64,000 nucleotides of DNA from Salinicola lusitanus (GTDB lineage: Bacteria > Pseudomonadota > Gammaproteobacteria > Pseudomonadales > Halomonadaceae), in NCBI RefSeq assembly GCF_003206045.1, contig NZ_PZJM01000004.1:684785-748784 (forward strand), given 5' to 3'. The notes beneath the pieces are model-generated. The model made no database searches. It was given only the letters and a program-made list of their open reading frames with translations, and was not told where the DNA came from. The position numbers and the translations under genes are program-made. Below are positions 39,639-47,839 of the stretch, in pieces. The stretch's first letter is position 1; the number at the start of each line of letters is the position of its first letter.

Positions 39639-40633
39639 GCCGCCACCGCCTCCGCCAGTCGCTCGGCGCCCTGGCGATAGGGGTCGACGCACGGCAGCCC
39701 CAGCCGCGACTCGAGCGCCTCGAGATAGCGATCCGCCTCGTCGGCGGGCATGGCGGCGGTGTTGACCGACACGCCGACGACCTGGCAGGCGGGATTCACC
39801 ACCTGGGCCAGCGGCAGCGCGGTATCGCGCAGCTGTTCGAGCGTCGGCAGCGAGTAATGGGGCAGGCCGCGCATGTGCGTGCGGGTCGGCTCGTGACACA
39901 GGATCAGCGCATCGGGCTGGCCGCCGTGGATCAGCGCCAGCGTCACGCCGGAGTAGGAGGGATGAAACAGGCTGCCCTGCCCTTCGATGATGTCCCAGTG
40001 GTCTTCGTCGTTGTCCGGCGTCAGCCACTCGATCGAACCGGCCATGAAGTCGGCGACGACGGCATCCAGCGGCACGCCCTCGCCGGTGATCAGGATCCCG
40101 GTCTGGCCGGTGGCGCGGAAGCTCGACTTCACGCCGCGTTCGCGCAACGCGATATCCAGCGCCAGCGCCGTGTACATCTTGCCGATGGAGCAGTCCGTTC
40201 CCACCGCCAGGCAACGCTTGCCCCGACGCGGCTTGCCGTCGCCGATCGGGTACTGGACCTGGGGCACGCGCACGTCGACGAGGCGCCCGCCATGCTCGCG
40301 CGCGGCCTCGACCAGCACCGGCTCGTCACGCAGCAGATTGTGCAGACCGGAAGCGATATCCATCCCGGCGGCCAGCGCCTCCTCGAGCACCGCGATCCAG
40401 CTGCGGGAGATCACCCCGCCACGATTGGCCGCGCCGATCACCAGCGTCTGGGCGCCCTGCGCCACCGCTTCGGCAATGGTCAGGTCGGGAAGTTTCATGT
40501 CCGCCTGGCAGCCCGGCAACCGATACTGACCCAACGCATATTCCGGACGCCAGTCACGGATGCCCTGCGCCACCTTGGCGGACAACGGGTCGGGCACATC
40601 GCCCAGAAAAAGCAGATAAGGGGTCTTGAGCAT
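39632..40633 (-). CDS. dgcN: D-glutamate N-acetyltransferase DgcN (DUF1611 family)
   Basis: 333 residues from the ATG at 40633. P-loop-like GTDCSIGKMYTALAL at about 146, LFLGDVPDPLSAKVAQGI at the start, IIEGQGSLFHPSYSGVTLAL, and a C-terminal SVNTAAMPADEADRYL. This is the DUF1611 family, whose characterised member DgcN acetylates D-glutamate so that DgcA can epimerise it. The dgcN-dgcA overlap supports a two-step unit. N-acetyl-L-glutamate must then be deacetylated by an enzyme not seen here. Confidence 0.87.
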   Translation of the reverse strand: MLKTPYLLFLGDVPDPLSAKVAQGIRDWRPEYALGQYRLPGCQADMKLPDLTIAEAVAQGAQTLVIGAANRGGVISRSWIAVLEEALAAGMDIASGLHNLLRDEPVLVEAAREHGGRLVDVRVPQVQYPIGDGKPRRGKRCLAVGTDCSIGKMYTALALDIALRERGVKSSFRATGQTGILITGEGVPLDAVVADFMAGSIEWLTPDNDEDHWDIIEGQGSLFHPSYSGVTLALIHGGQPDALILCHEPTRTHMRGLPHYSLPTLEQLRDTALPLAQVVNPACQVVGVSVNTAAMPADEADRYLEALESRLGLPCVDPYRQGAERLAEAVAAC

Positions 40634-40706
40634 GAGGGTTATCTCTATCCAATGTCTCGGTTGGTGCAGTGTCTCGAGTGGTGGCACCGCGATCATGACG
40701 ACGCCA

Positions 40707-42029
40707 TTACATCATGGTTTCCGGCAAGAACAGGGAAATGGCGGGAAATGCCAACAGCAGTGCCAGCACGATCAGGTCACACAGCACGAATGGCCAGACC
40801 CCGGCAAACACTTCGTTGATCTTGACGCCCTTGCCGGCCGCGCCCGCCAGCGCGAAGGCATTGAGTCCCACGGGCGGGGTCACGCCGGCGATCTCGCACA
40901 TTTTCATGGCGATAACGCAGAACCATACCGGGTGATAGCCCAGCTCCACAACGATGGGAAACACGATCGGCAGCGTCAGCGCGAAGGCGGCGGCCGGCAC
41001 CACCACCATCCCCATCAGAAACCAGATGAGCAGGATCAGGCCCAGCACCATCCATGAGGGCACGTCCCAGGAGACCATGAAACTGGATATCTCGAACGGG
41101 ATGCGTGTCAGGCCCAGGAAGCGACTGAAGAACAGCGCCGCGATGATGATGAAGAACAGCGTCGTGGTGATGCCCGCCGATTCGCGCAGCGCCCCGCGCA
41201 GCCTCGGCATCGAGCGCAACGGGCCGCCGGCCAGGCCCAGCAGCAGCGCCCCGAGCGCGCCGATGGCACCCGCTTCGGTCGCCGTGAACAGGCCGCTGTA
41301 CATGCCGCCGATGACCACGCCGCCGAGCGCGAGTATCTGCCACAGGTCCCGCACGCCACGTACTCGGTCACGCACCGTCACCTCGCGCTCCTCGGCATCG
41401 ATCGGCGCCAGCTGCGGATGGCGTTTGGCGCGCCACACGATCGAGAGCGTATAGACGACCGCGGTCAGAATGCCCGGGAGAATGCCCGCCATGAACAGCT
41501 GGCCGACCGACACGCCGGTGAAGATCGAGAACAGGATGAACATGCCGCTGGGCGGGATCATCGCCGCCAACGATCCGGAGCAGGCGATACTGCCCAGCGC
41601 GAAGCGCTTGTCGTAGCCGTAGCGTCGCATCTCGGGATAGGCGATACGACCGAATACGCTGGCCGTGGCCAGAGAAGAGCCGCAGACCGTGGAAAAGGCC
41701 GCGCTACCGAACGCCGTGGCCACCGCCAGCGACCCCGGCACCCTCGCCGCCAGCCGGTGGATCCCCTTGTAGGCCTGCTCGGCAAAACCACTGGCCGCCG
41801 CCAGCGCCCCCATCAGCACGAATAGCGGCAAGACGGTAAAGGTCGGTGAGGCGATGGCCGTATACATGGTGTCGCCCAGCAGTGATGATGCGCTGGACGG
41901 CGTCAGCAGCGTGGCGATACCGATGAAGCCGACCAGCAGGAAATTGATGGCCAGCGGCACACCCATGACCAACAGCAGCAGCAGCACCGCAATGCCGCCG
42001 ATACCTATCAGCGTGAAATCCATGATCAT
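40707..42029 (-). CDS. dctM: TRAP transporter large permease (DctM type)
   Basis: 440 residues with about 12 membrane helices. Family features include LGDTMYTAIASPTFTVLPLF, AAMIPPSGMFILFSIFTGVS, and ICEI-like motifs near the C-terminus (MKMCEIAGVTPPVGLNAFAL). It is the transport channel that works with the small permease and the periplasmic binding protein using the Na+ gradient. Gap to dctQ 88 bp and to dgcN 73 bp on the same strand. Substrate unknown; D-amino acids or N-substituted forms are likely from context. Confidence 0.93.
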   Translation of the reverse strand: MIMDFTLIGIGGIAVLLLLLVMGVPLAINFLLVGFIGIATLLTPSSASSLLGDTMYTAIASPTFTVLPLFVLMGALAAASGFAEQAYKGIHRLAARVPGSLAVATAFGSAAFSTVCGSSLATASVFGRIAYPEMRRYGYDKRFALGSIACSGSLAAMIPPSGMFILFSIFTGVSVGQLFMAGILPGILTAVVYTLSIVWRAKRHPQLAPIDAEEREVTVRDRVRGVRDLWQILALGGVVIGGMYSGLFTATEAGAIGALGALLLGLAGGPLRSMPRLRGALRESAGITTTLFFIIIAALFFSRFLGLTRIPFEISSFMVSWDVPSWMVLGLILLIWFLMGMVVVPAAAFALTLPIVFPIVVELGYHPVWFCVIAMKMCEIAGVTPPVGLNAFALAGAAGKGVKINEVFAGVWPFVLCDLIVLALLLAFPAISLFLPETMM

Positions 42030-42117
42030 ACCCGTGTTCAGAATAAGACTGTCGAGAGACCCGGCCGGCGCTGTCGGCCGAATCGTCGCGCCCCGCCCGG
42101 CAAGACCCGGCTATCGC

Positions 42118-42657
42118 TCACTCGTCGTGCGCTGCCCGCCTGAACTGGCGCGACAAGCTGCGGAAGAGTTGGAGGCCATACAGGGCGAGCGCGGCGAACA
42201 TCACGAACTTGATCGGGTAGACGAGGATCGGACGCGGCCCGGCAATCGCCTGGCGGCTGTCGAACGCACCGATGGCGTTATGCCACACCGCCCAGCCGAC
42301 GATCACGATCGTGACCAGCGACACCAGGGTGACGAAGCCGTTGAGAGAGCGTCCGGCCACACCCTGCAGCCGTTCCGGCAACCATTCGACGCGGATGTGG
42401 GCGTCCTGCTCCTCGGCGTGGGAGAGCCCGAGATAGACGATCGCGATCATGGTGAACATGGCCAGCTCGGAGACGCCGTAGAGGGGGCGGGAGAATCCCC
42501 GCGCCACCAGATCGACGACCATGAACAGCACCACCACGATCAACAGCCAGCCACACAGTTCGGCCAGGCCGCGATTGAGCAGGGTCAACAGACGCGGCCT
42601 CCGCGACCGTCGAGCCTCCGTCCCCGCTCGCGGCTCATGCTGCGCCCGCTCAGTCAT
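42118..42657 (-). CDS. dctQ: TRAP transporter small permease (DctQ type)
   Basis: 179 residues from the ATG at 42657; an ATG four codons earlier (42669) is also possible. Four predicted membrane helices, with the family motif GVSELAMFTMIAIVYLGLSH around the second helix and HIRVEWLPERL after it. It couples the binding protein to the large permease. It overlaps dctP by 8 bp. Confidence 0.9.
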   Translation of the reverse strand: MTERAQHEPRAGTEARRSRRPRLLTLLNRGLAELCGWLLIVVVLFMVVDLVARGFSRPLYGVSELAMFTMIAIVYLGLSHAEEQDAHIRVEWLPERLQGVAGRSLNGFVTLVSLVTIVIVGWAVWHNAIGAFDSRQAIAGPRPILVYPIKFVMFAALALYGLQLFRSLSRQFRRAAHDE

Positions 42658-43735
42658 GGGCCACGCCACCCGAGCCGGCGTCGATGATCGCCTTCATTCG
42701 CTCGATGATCTGCGCGGGCTTTTCGGCGCCGGCCTTCTCGGCACTCTGAATCCAGGTCTCGCGGTTGGATGCCACCGCCGGCAATGACACGAACTTCTCG
42801 ATATCCTCGTCCGACGCGGCCGTCACCGTATAGCCGGCGTCCTGCTGCGCCTTGACGATGCGATCGAACTCGTTGTCGTAGTATTCGCCAAAGGTCTTCT
42901 CCGCCTGCGCCGCGGCCTGTTCGAACCAGCCCTGCATCTGCGGGGACATGGCGTCCCACTTGCGCTGGTTGATGGTCAGGATCATGGGAACCGCGAGCCA
43001 CAGTCGGCGCGAGGTGAGGATGTTCGGCGCGACCTCGTCCATGCCGGTCCGGTTGAGGCTGTCGTAATTGGTGAAGACGCCATCGATGGCGCCCGACTGC
43101 AGCGACTGGTAGGTGTCGCTCCACGGCACCGACACCGGCGTCGCTCCCAGATCCCCCAGCAGGTTGAGCATCCACTGGCTGGAAGCCCGGACACGCTTGC
43201 CGCGAAAATCGTCGAACGACGTCACCGGCTCGCGAAAGACCCCGGCATAGGGCAGATAGGGGTAGATGTAGATGATGTGCTGTCCCTGCTGGGAGAACTC
43301 CTCTCGCAACTGGGGCACCTGGTCATAGACGTCGTGATAGACCGACATGATGTCGGCGTAATCTTCTGGCCCTTCGGGGAAGAGCTGGAAAGCCCCGTTC
43401 AGCAACAACCGGTTGGGATAGTAGTTGATGTTGATGTAGCCCATGTCGGCGACACCGTTGCTGACGCCACCAAGAATCTCGTCGCCCTGCATGACCGACG
43501 CGCCCCAATAAGGCACCACTTCTATCTCGCCGCCGGAGACCTCGTTGAGCGCATCGAGAAAGCCTTTCTCGGCGGCGCCACGCAGGCCGTTCGGTGCGGT
43601 ATTGGTGGCGTAGGTCAGCGTTTCCGCGGCAGCGGGAGCGGGTGCCATGGCGACTGTCGCACCCACGGCCAGGCTGACGGCGGCGGCCGAAATCAGCTGG
43701 CGCCAGCGGCGGGATTCAGGATGAGTCAAATACAT
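42650..43735 (-). CDS. dctP: TRAP transporter substrate-binding protein (DctP type)
   Basis: 361 residues. Signal peptide about 1-37 ending APAAAETL. The mature protein has the DctP pattern: YWGASVMQGDEILGGVSNGV, DFRGKRVRASSQWML, and a conserved Arg in KRVRASS that normally binds a substrate carboxylate; GAIDGVFTNYDS in the second lobe. So the ligand is probably an organic acid or amino acid. It is first in the transporter unit and has a 36-bp operator-like element 89 bp upstream. Confidence 0.93.
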   Translation of the reverse strand: MYLTHPESRRWRQLISAAAVSLAVGATVAMAPAPAAAETLTYATNTAPNGLRGAAEKGFLDALNEVSGGEIEVVPYWGASVMQGDEILGGVSNGVADMGYININYYPNRLLLNGAFQLFPEGPEDYADIMSVYHDVYDQVPQLREEFSQQGQHIIYIYPYLPYAGVFREPVTSFDDFRGKRVRASSQWMLNLLGDLGATPVSVPWSDTYQSLQSGAIDGVFTNYDSLNRTGMDEVAPNILTSRRLWLAVPMILTINQRKWDAMSPQMQGWFEQAAAQAEKTFGEYYDNEFDRIVKAQQDAGYTVTAASDEDIEKFVSLPAVASNRETWIQSAEKAGAEKPAQIIERMKAIIDAGSGGVAHD

Positions 43736-43823
43736 GGGGTAACCTCGTTTTCGTTGTCATTGTCGTCGAGCTCGTCGCCAAGCCCGCCAAAAAAGTGTCA
43801 GCGATCCGACACGCAGCTGTCTC

Positions 43824-43859
43824 ATGCTTTTTCGTCGACAGCCCATAACCCGGTGTTAA
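43824..43859 (-). promoter_or_regulatory. Shared 36-bp element, copy 1, upstream of dctP
   Basis: Read on the minus strand: TTAA, 6 variable bases, GTTATGGGCTG, one base, CGA, one base, GAA, 3 bases, G, one base, AT. On the plus strand it has T-N11-A (T43846, A43858) with a TAAC-N5-GTTA dyad, the LysR-type box. Copy 2 is at 47804-47839; 24 of 36 positions are identical with no gaps. Confidence 0.65.
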
Positions 43860-43872
43860 CGGGTTGCCGGCG

Positions 43873-45306
43873 TCACGGTCCCTCGCGCCGGAGAAGCCGA
43901 CCGGCACGCCGGCGCACGTCGCCATCGACCCAGGCCTCGTTGCCGTTGACCATGACCCAATCGATCCCCACCGCCGGCGTGGTCGGCTCGACGAAACTGG
44001 CGCCATCGCGAATGGTGTCGAAATCGAACAGGGTCAGGTCGGCGAATGCCCCCTCGCGAATCTCGCCGCGATCGGTCAGGCCGAAACGGGCCGCCGACAT
44101 CGACGTCATCTTGCGGATCGCTTCGGGCAGCGAGAAGAGCCCCTCGTCGCGACAGTAGTGGCCGATCACCCGGGGAAAACTGCCCCAGAGTCGCGGGTGC
44201 GGGTTGGGATCGCTCGGCAGGCCATCGGAGCCGATCATGGTCAACGGATGCGCCAGCACGCGGCGCACGTCGCGCTCGTCCATGTTGTGGTAGATCGCGC
44301 CGGCCGGCATCAGTCGGCGTGCCGCCTCGGTCAGAGCCACGCCCCACTCCTCGGCGATGGCGGACAGCAGTCGCCGGCCCTGTTCGGGATGTGGCTTCGA
44401 CCAGGTGACCAGGATGTCGAACTGGTCCGACACCCGCCACAGATCGAGCGTGGTGGAACAGGCAGCGTACGGATAGCAGTCGCAATGGCAGGGCTGGCGT
44501 TGCGCAGCCTGCTCGAGCTTCTCGATCGCGTGTTCGCTTTTGCCCCAGTTGTCGATGTCGGCGCACTTCAGGTGGGAGATCACCAGCGGTACCTGCCCAT
44601 GCCGGGCCGTCTCGAAGGCCTCGTCCATCGCCTCGAACAGAGCTTCACGCTCGTTGCGCATGTGGGTGGTGTAGATCCCGCCCGCTTCGCCGACGACCTC
44701 GACCAGCGCCTTGACCTCTCGCATCGGTGCCTGACGCGCGTTGGTGTAGGCGAGCCCCGTGCTCAGGCCGATCGCCCCCGCCCGCAGTGCCGCGCGCAGC
44801 GTCTCGCGCATGGCCTCGATCTCGACCTCGCTGGCAGGCCGATCGAAACGATCCATCACGCCCGCCCGCAGCGTGGTATGACCGATCAGCGCCGCCACGT
44901 TGACGGCGGGCATGGCGGCGTCCACGGCCGAGGCGAAGTCCCCGAAGGTGTCGAAGAAGTCGTCGGCCTCGCCCAGCAGGTTCATCGGGTCCGGTACCTC
45001 ACCGTCGATCTTGACCGGCGAGGCACTGATACCGCAGTTGCCGACGATGACGGTGGTGATGCCCTGGCTGATCTTGGGGCGCATCTCCGGTTGGCGAATC
45101 GCGCAACTATCGTCGTGAGTATGCACGTCGATGAAGCCCGGGGAGAGATACCGCCCCGCCGCCTCGACCACCTGTGCGGCCTGGGTCGCATCCAGGTCGC
45201 CGATCGCCGCGATTCGCTCGCCCTTGACGCCGACATCGGCAACGAAGGGCTCGCGTCCCGTTCCGTCGACGACCTGGGCACGACGAATGATCACATCGAA
45301 TGTCAT
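43873..45306 (-). CDS. N-acyl-D-amino-acid deacylase (D-aminoacylase)
   Basis: 477 residues, the usual D-aminoacylase length. Amidohydrolase barrel with HxH in GFIDVHTHDD (His62 and 64), metal-bridging Cys in VGNCGISASP (Cys91), TTHMRNE, ISHLKCAD, and the catalytic Asp in MIGSDGLPSD. It hydrolyses N-acyl-D-amino acids to D-amino acid plus acid; D-Glu- and D-Asp-specific relatives exist and cannot be separated here. It follows the amidohydrolase by 37 bp and is separated from dctP by 137 bp containing the shared element. Confidence 0.9.
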   Translation of the reverse strand: MTFDVIIRRAQVVDGTGREPFVADVGVKGERIAAIGDLDATQAAQVVEAAGRYLSPGFIDVHTHDDSCAIRQPEMRPKISQGITTVIVGNCGISASPVKIDGEVPDPMNLLGEADDFFDTFGDFASAVDAAMPAVNVAALIGHTTLRAGVMDRFDRPASEVEIEAMRETLRAALRAGAIGLSTGLAYTNARQAPMREVKALVEVVGEAGGIYTTHMRNEREALFEAMDEAFETARHGQVPLVISHLKCADIDNWGKSEHAIEKLEQAAQRQPCHCDCYPYAACSTTLDLWRVSDQFDILVTWSKPHPEQGRRLLSAIAEEWGVALTEAARRLMPAGAIYHNMDERDVRRVLAHPLTMIGSDGLPSDPNPHPRLWGSFPRVIGHYCRDEGLFSLPEAIRKMTSMSAARFGLTDRGEIREGAFADLTLFDFDTIRDGASFVEPTTPAVGIDWVMVNGNEAWVDGDVRRRAGRLLRREGP

Positions 45307-45343
45307 GTTGCTCTCCTGATGGCGAGATACGGCCAGCGTCTTG

Positions 45344-46750
45344 TCATTGAGGGGTTTGCAGCATCGTTCCCGGCTGAACGATCAACGCGTCCAGGCCGGC
45401 GGCACGCACCGCCGCCTCGCCCATGGGCGTCGTGATCAGGCGGCCACCGCGGCCGACCACCTCCTCGCCGTCGAGCAGTCGTTGCCCGTGGGCATAGGTC
45501 AACACCGGACGACGGCGTTCGAGGTCGAGCACGCTGATATCCGCATCGGCACCCACCCCCAGATGCCCCTTGTCGCGCAGTCCGAGGATTCGTGCCGGAT
45601 GTAGACTCGCCTTGCGCACGAAGCCATCCAGGCTCAAGGCATCGAGATGCACCAGCGCGAGGCCGCGTGCCACGATGTCGTTGCGCGGGATGCCACCGCC
45701 GTCGGTGGCGAGGGCATCCACCGCGAAGCGGCCATCGGGCCGCGTGGCCGTCACCAGCCGCAGGCGCGGCTCGGGAGGGTTGGCCCGAAAACTGATACCG
45801 ATGAGCGACTCGCAGGCTCGCCAGGCGGCCAGCCCCGCTGACCCGCCCACCAGTTCGATGACGCCGTCGCGCTCCAGATTGACCAGCGCCCAGCCGGCCA
45901 GAATCGCCTCGGCCATCCCCTCGGTGGTGGCCGGATATCCACCACGTTCGAGTCCGAAGGCGGCCAGCCGGCTGCCGGGAACGCCGTCGATACACTCGCC
46001 GCTGACACCATTGAACGGCGCAAGATAGGATTCCGAACGGATATGCGGATGGGCCGCCAGCAGCCGCAACGCCTCTTCGCCCTCGGCGACGGCATCATGG
46101 ATCTGACCGCGGCAGTAACTGTTGATATGCGCCAGGTGAAGCGGATGTCCGGCGCTCAGTTCGCACGCCTCCCGCATGCCCTCGATATTGGAGCCGGCCG
46201 ATTGCGTGCCGGCATGAAAGGCCGCGTAAGCCCCCTGCCCCGCAGCCGCTGCGATGGCCTGCGCCGTCGCGTCGGCGGTCAACGGATAGTGCCCACCCAA
46301 CAGCTTCAGCCCGATTGCGCCCTGGCGCAGGGCGTGATTCAGAGCCTCATCGATATCGCCCCGGCCGGGGTCGGCGGAGGCGATGGTATGTCCCGGACGC
46401 AGATAGTTGACGCAGGCGATGCTCAGCCCGCAACCGTGACGCGCCGCCAGATCGACGACACCCTCAATGGGCCCGGCCATATCCAGCGCCGTGGTCACGC
46501 CCGCCAGTGCCAGCATGCGATGGCCGCAGCCTCCACCCAGAAAGGGCGAGAGATGCACGTGCATGTCGACGATACCCGGCATGACCAGCAATCCCGTCAG
46601 ATCGTGCTCGCGTCTTGCCCCGCCGGCGATGGTCGGCGCCACCTCGACGATCTTTCCATCGCGCAGGGCAATGTCCCGGATCTCGTGCACCCCGTTGGCG
46701 GGGTCGACGACGGTGCCGTTGCGCAGCAGGGTGTCATAACCTGTCGTCAT
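45344..46750 (-). CDS. Hydantoinase/dihydroorotase-like amidohydrolase
   Basis: 468 residues from the ATG at 46750 (MTTGYDTLLRNGTVVDPANG). All ligands for a binuclear centre are visible: HVH at 64-66, a carboxylatable Lys in GLKLLGG (149), His179 (AAFHAGT), His208 (HLAHIN) and Asp350 (ATDGGG). This is the metal set of dihydroorotases, hydantoinases and related cyclic amide hydrolases. Because it lies directly after an N-carbamoyl-D-amino-acid hydrolase, it may open a hydantoin or other cyclic amide ring. Exact substrate is unknown; it is not a close match to classical D-hydantoinase. Confidence 0.8.
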   Translation of the reverse strand: MTTGYDTLLRNGTVVDPANGVHEIRDIALRDGKIVEVAPTIAGGARREHDLTGLLVMPGIVDMHVHLSPFLGGGCGHRMLALAGVTTALDMAGPIEGVVDLAARHGCGLSIACVNYLRPGHTIASADPGRGDIDEALNHALRQGAIGLKLLGGHYPLTADATAQAIAAAAGQGAYAAFHAGTQSAGSNIEGMREACELSAGHPLHLAHINSYCRGQIHDAVAEGEEALRLLAAHPHIRSESYLAPFNGVSGECIDGVPGSRLAAFGLERGGYPATTEGMAEAILAGWALVNLERDGVIELVGGSAGLAAWRACESLIGISFRANPPEPRLRLVTATRPDGRFAVDALATDGGGIPRNDIVARGLALVHLDALSLDGFVRKASLHPARILGLRDKGHLGVGADADISVLDLERRRPVLTYAHGQRLLDGEEVVGRGGRLITTPMGEAAVRAAGLDALIVQPGTMLQTPQ

Positions 46751-46811
46751 CTCCACACCTCGGCGATCAGCGTGACTGTCATGCTCGACATAGCGACCTT
46801 CTCCGCGGCGA

Positions 46812-47738
46812 CTATTGCTGGCGCTCGACACCTGTCTGCGAGGTAATGCGCCCATAGTGTTCGATGCGACGATGACGCGCGAAATCGAAGATGGTTGTCT
46901 TGCCGAACTGGCAGCGTTCCATGTCGCAGGTCGCCGTGATCAGCTCGTCTTCCTCGGTCTGCGCCCGGGCGACGACGAATCCGTCGGGGTCGACGATGAT
47001 CGAGCCACCCATCAGCGGAAACCCATCCTCGACCCCCGCCTTGGCCACGGCCACCGCCCAGGTCGCGTTCTGATAGGCCCCCGCCGTGACGGAGAGCTCG
47101 GAGTGATAGAGGCGCTGCTCCAGCCCCTCGCCCCGGTTCTGGGAGTTCACCGACGGCGTGTTGTAGCCCAGCATCACCAGCTCGACCCCCTGCAATCCCA
47201 TGACGCGCCAGGTTTCCGGCCAGCGGCGATCGTTGCAGATGCACATGCCCATCAGCGTGCCTTCGTTGTCGAAGGTGTCGAAGCCCAGGTCACCGGGTTC
47301 GAAATAGCGCTTCTCGAGATGCTGGAAATCCCGCCCGGTGTCGTACTCGACATGCCCCGGCAAATGTACCTTGCGATACTTGCCGACGATCTCGCCCTCA
47401 CGGTCGGTCACGATGGAAGTATTGAAATGGCGCCCTTCCGGCGTCAGCTCGGCATAGCCGAACGAGATGGCGATGCGGTGCTCTCGAGCGCGGTCGAACA
47501 GCGGCTGCGTGGCGGCGTTCGGCATCTCGCGCTCGAACCAGGTATCGACCTCGGCCTGATCCTCCATGTACCAGCGCGGGAAGAATGTCGTGAGGGCCAG
47601 TTCCGGAAAGACCACCAGATCGCACCCGCTGGCCGCGGCCCGATCCAGCAGCGCGATCATTCTCGCCACTACCGCTTCACGCGTGTCGCGCTTCTGAATG
47701 GCTCCCATCTGAGCCGCGCCGATTACCCATTCACGCAT
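46812..47738 (-). CDS. N-carbamoyl-D-amino-acid hydrolase (nitrilase superfamily)
   Basis: 308 residues. The Glu-Lys-Cys triad is present: FPELALTTFFPRW (Glu46), YRKVHLPGH (Lys123) and MGMCICNDRRWPETW (Cys168). The blocks LEKRYFEPGDLGF, WRVMGLQGVE and GYNTPS match the Agrobacterium D-carbamoylase (304 residues) closely. It releases D-amino acid, CO2 and ammonia from N-carbamoyl-D-amino acids. It is the first enzyme gene after the LysR gene (97-bp gap), with the shared operator element between them. Confidence 0.9.
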   Translation of the reverse strand: MREWVIGAAQMGAIQKRDTREAVVARMIALLDRAAASGCDLVVFPELALTTFFPRWYMEDQAEVDTWFEREMPNAATQPLFDRAREHRIAISFGYAELTPEGRHFNTSIVTDREGEIVGKYRKVHLPGHVEYDTGRDFQHLEKRYFEPGDLGFDTFDNEGTLMGMCICNDRRWPETWRVMGLQGVELVMLGYNTPSVNSQNRGEGLEQRLYHSELSVTAGAYQNATWAVAVAKAGVEDGFPLMGGSIIVDPDGFVVARAQTEEDELITATCDMERCQFGKTTIFDFARHRRIEHYGRITSQTGVERQQ

Positions 47739-47803
47739 TGCCGATCCACCTGCTGATGTCTTGTTGGTCGGCTCAGTGTCTGGATTCCGGGCGATGATGT
47801 CGT

Positions 47804-47839
47804 ATACCGATTCATCGCCAGCCCATAACTTTTGATTAA
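47804..47839 (-). promoter_or_regulatory. Shared 36-bp element, copy 2, upstream of the D-carbamoylase gene
   Basis: Same layout as copy 1: TTAA, N6, GTTATGGGCTG, N, CGA, N, GAA, N3, G, N, AT on the minus strand, and T-N11-A (T47826, A47838) on the plus strand. The box touches the LysR stop codon at 47836-47838. It ends 66 bp before the hydrolase ATG. Confidence 0.65.

Noticed and set aside
38037-39680. 547-codon plus-strand open frame across dat and dgcA
   Set aside because: Crosses two well-supported genes on the other strand and is very rich in Arg, His and Gln, as shadow frames are.
43864-45435. 523-codon plus-strand open frame opposite the D-aminoacylase gene
   Set aside because: Shadow frame; the minus strand encodes the complete metal-ligand set.
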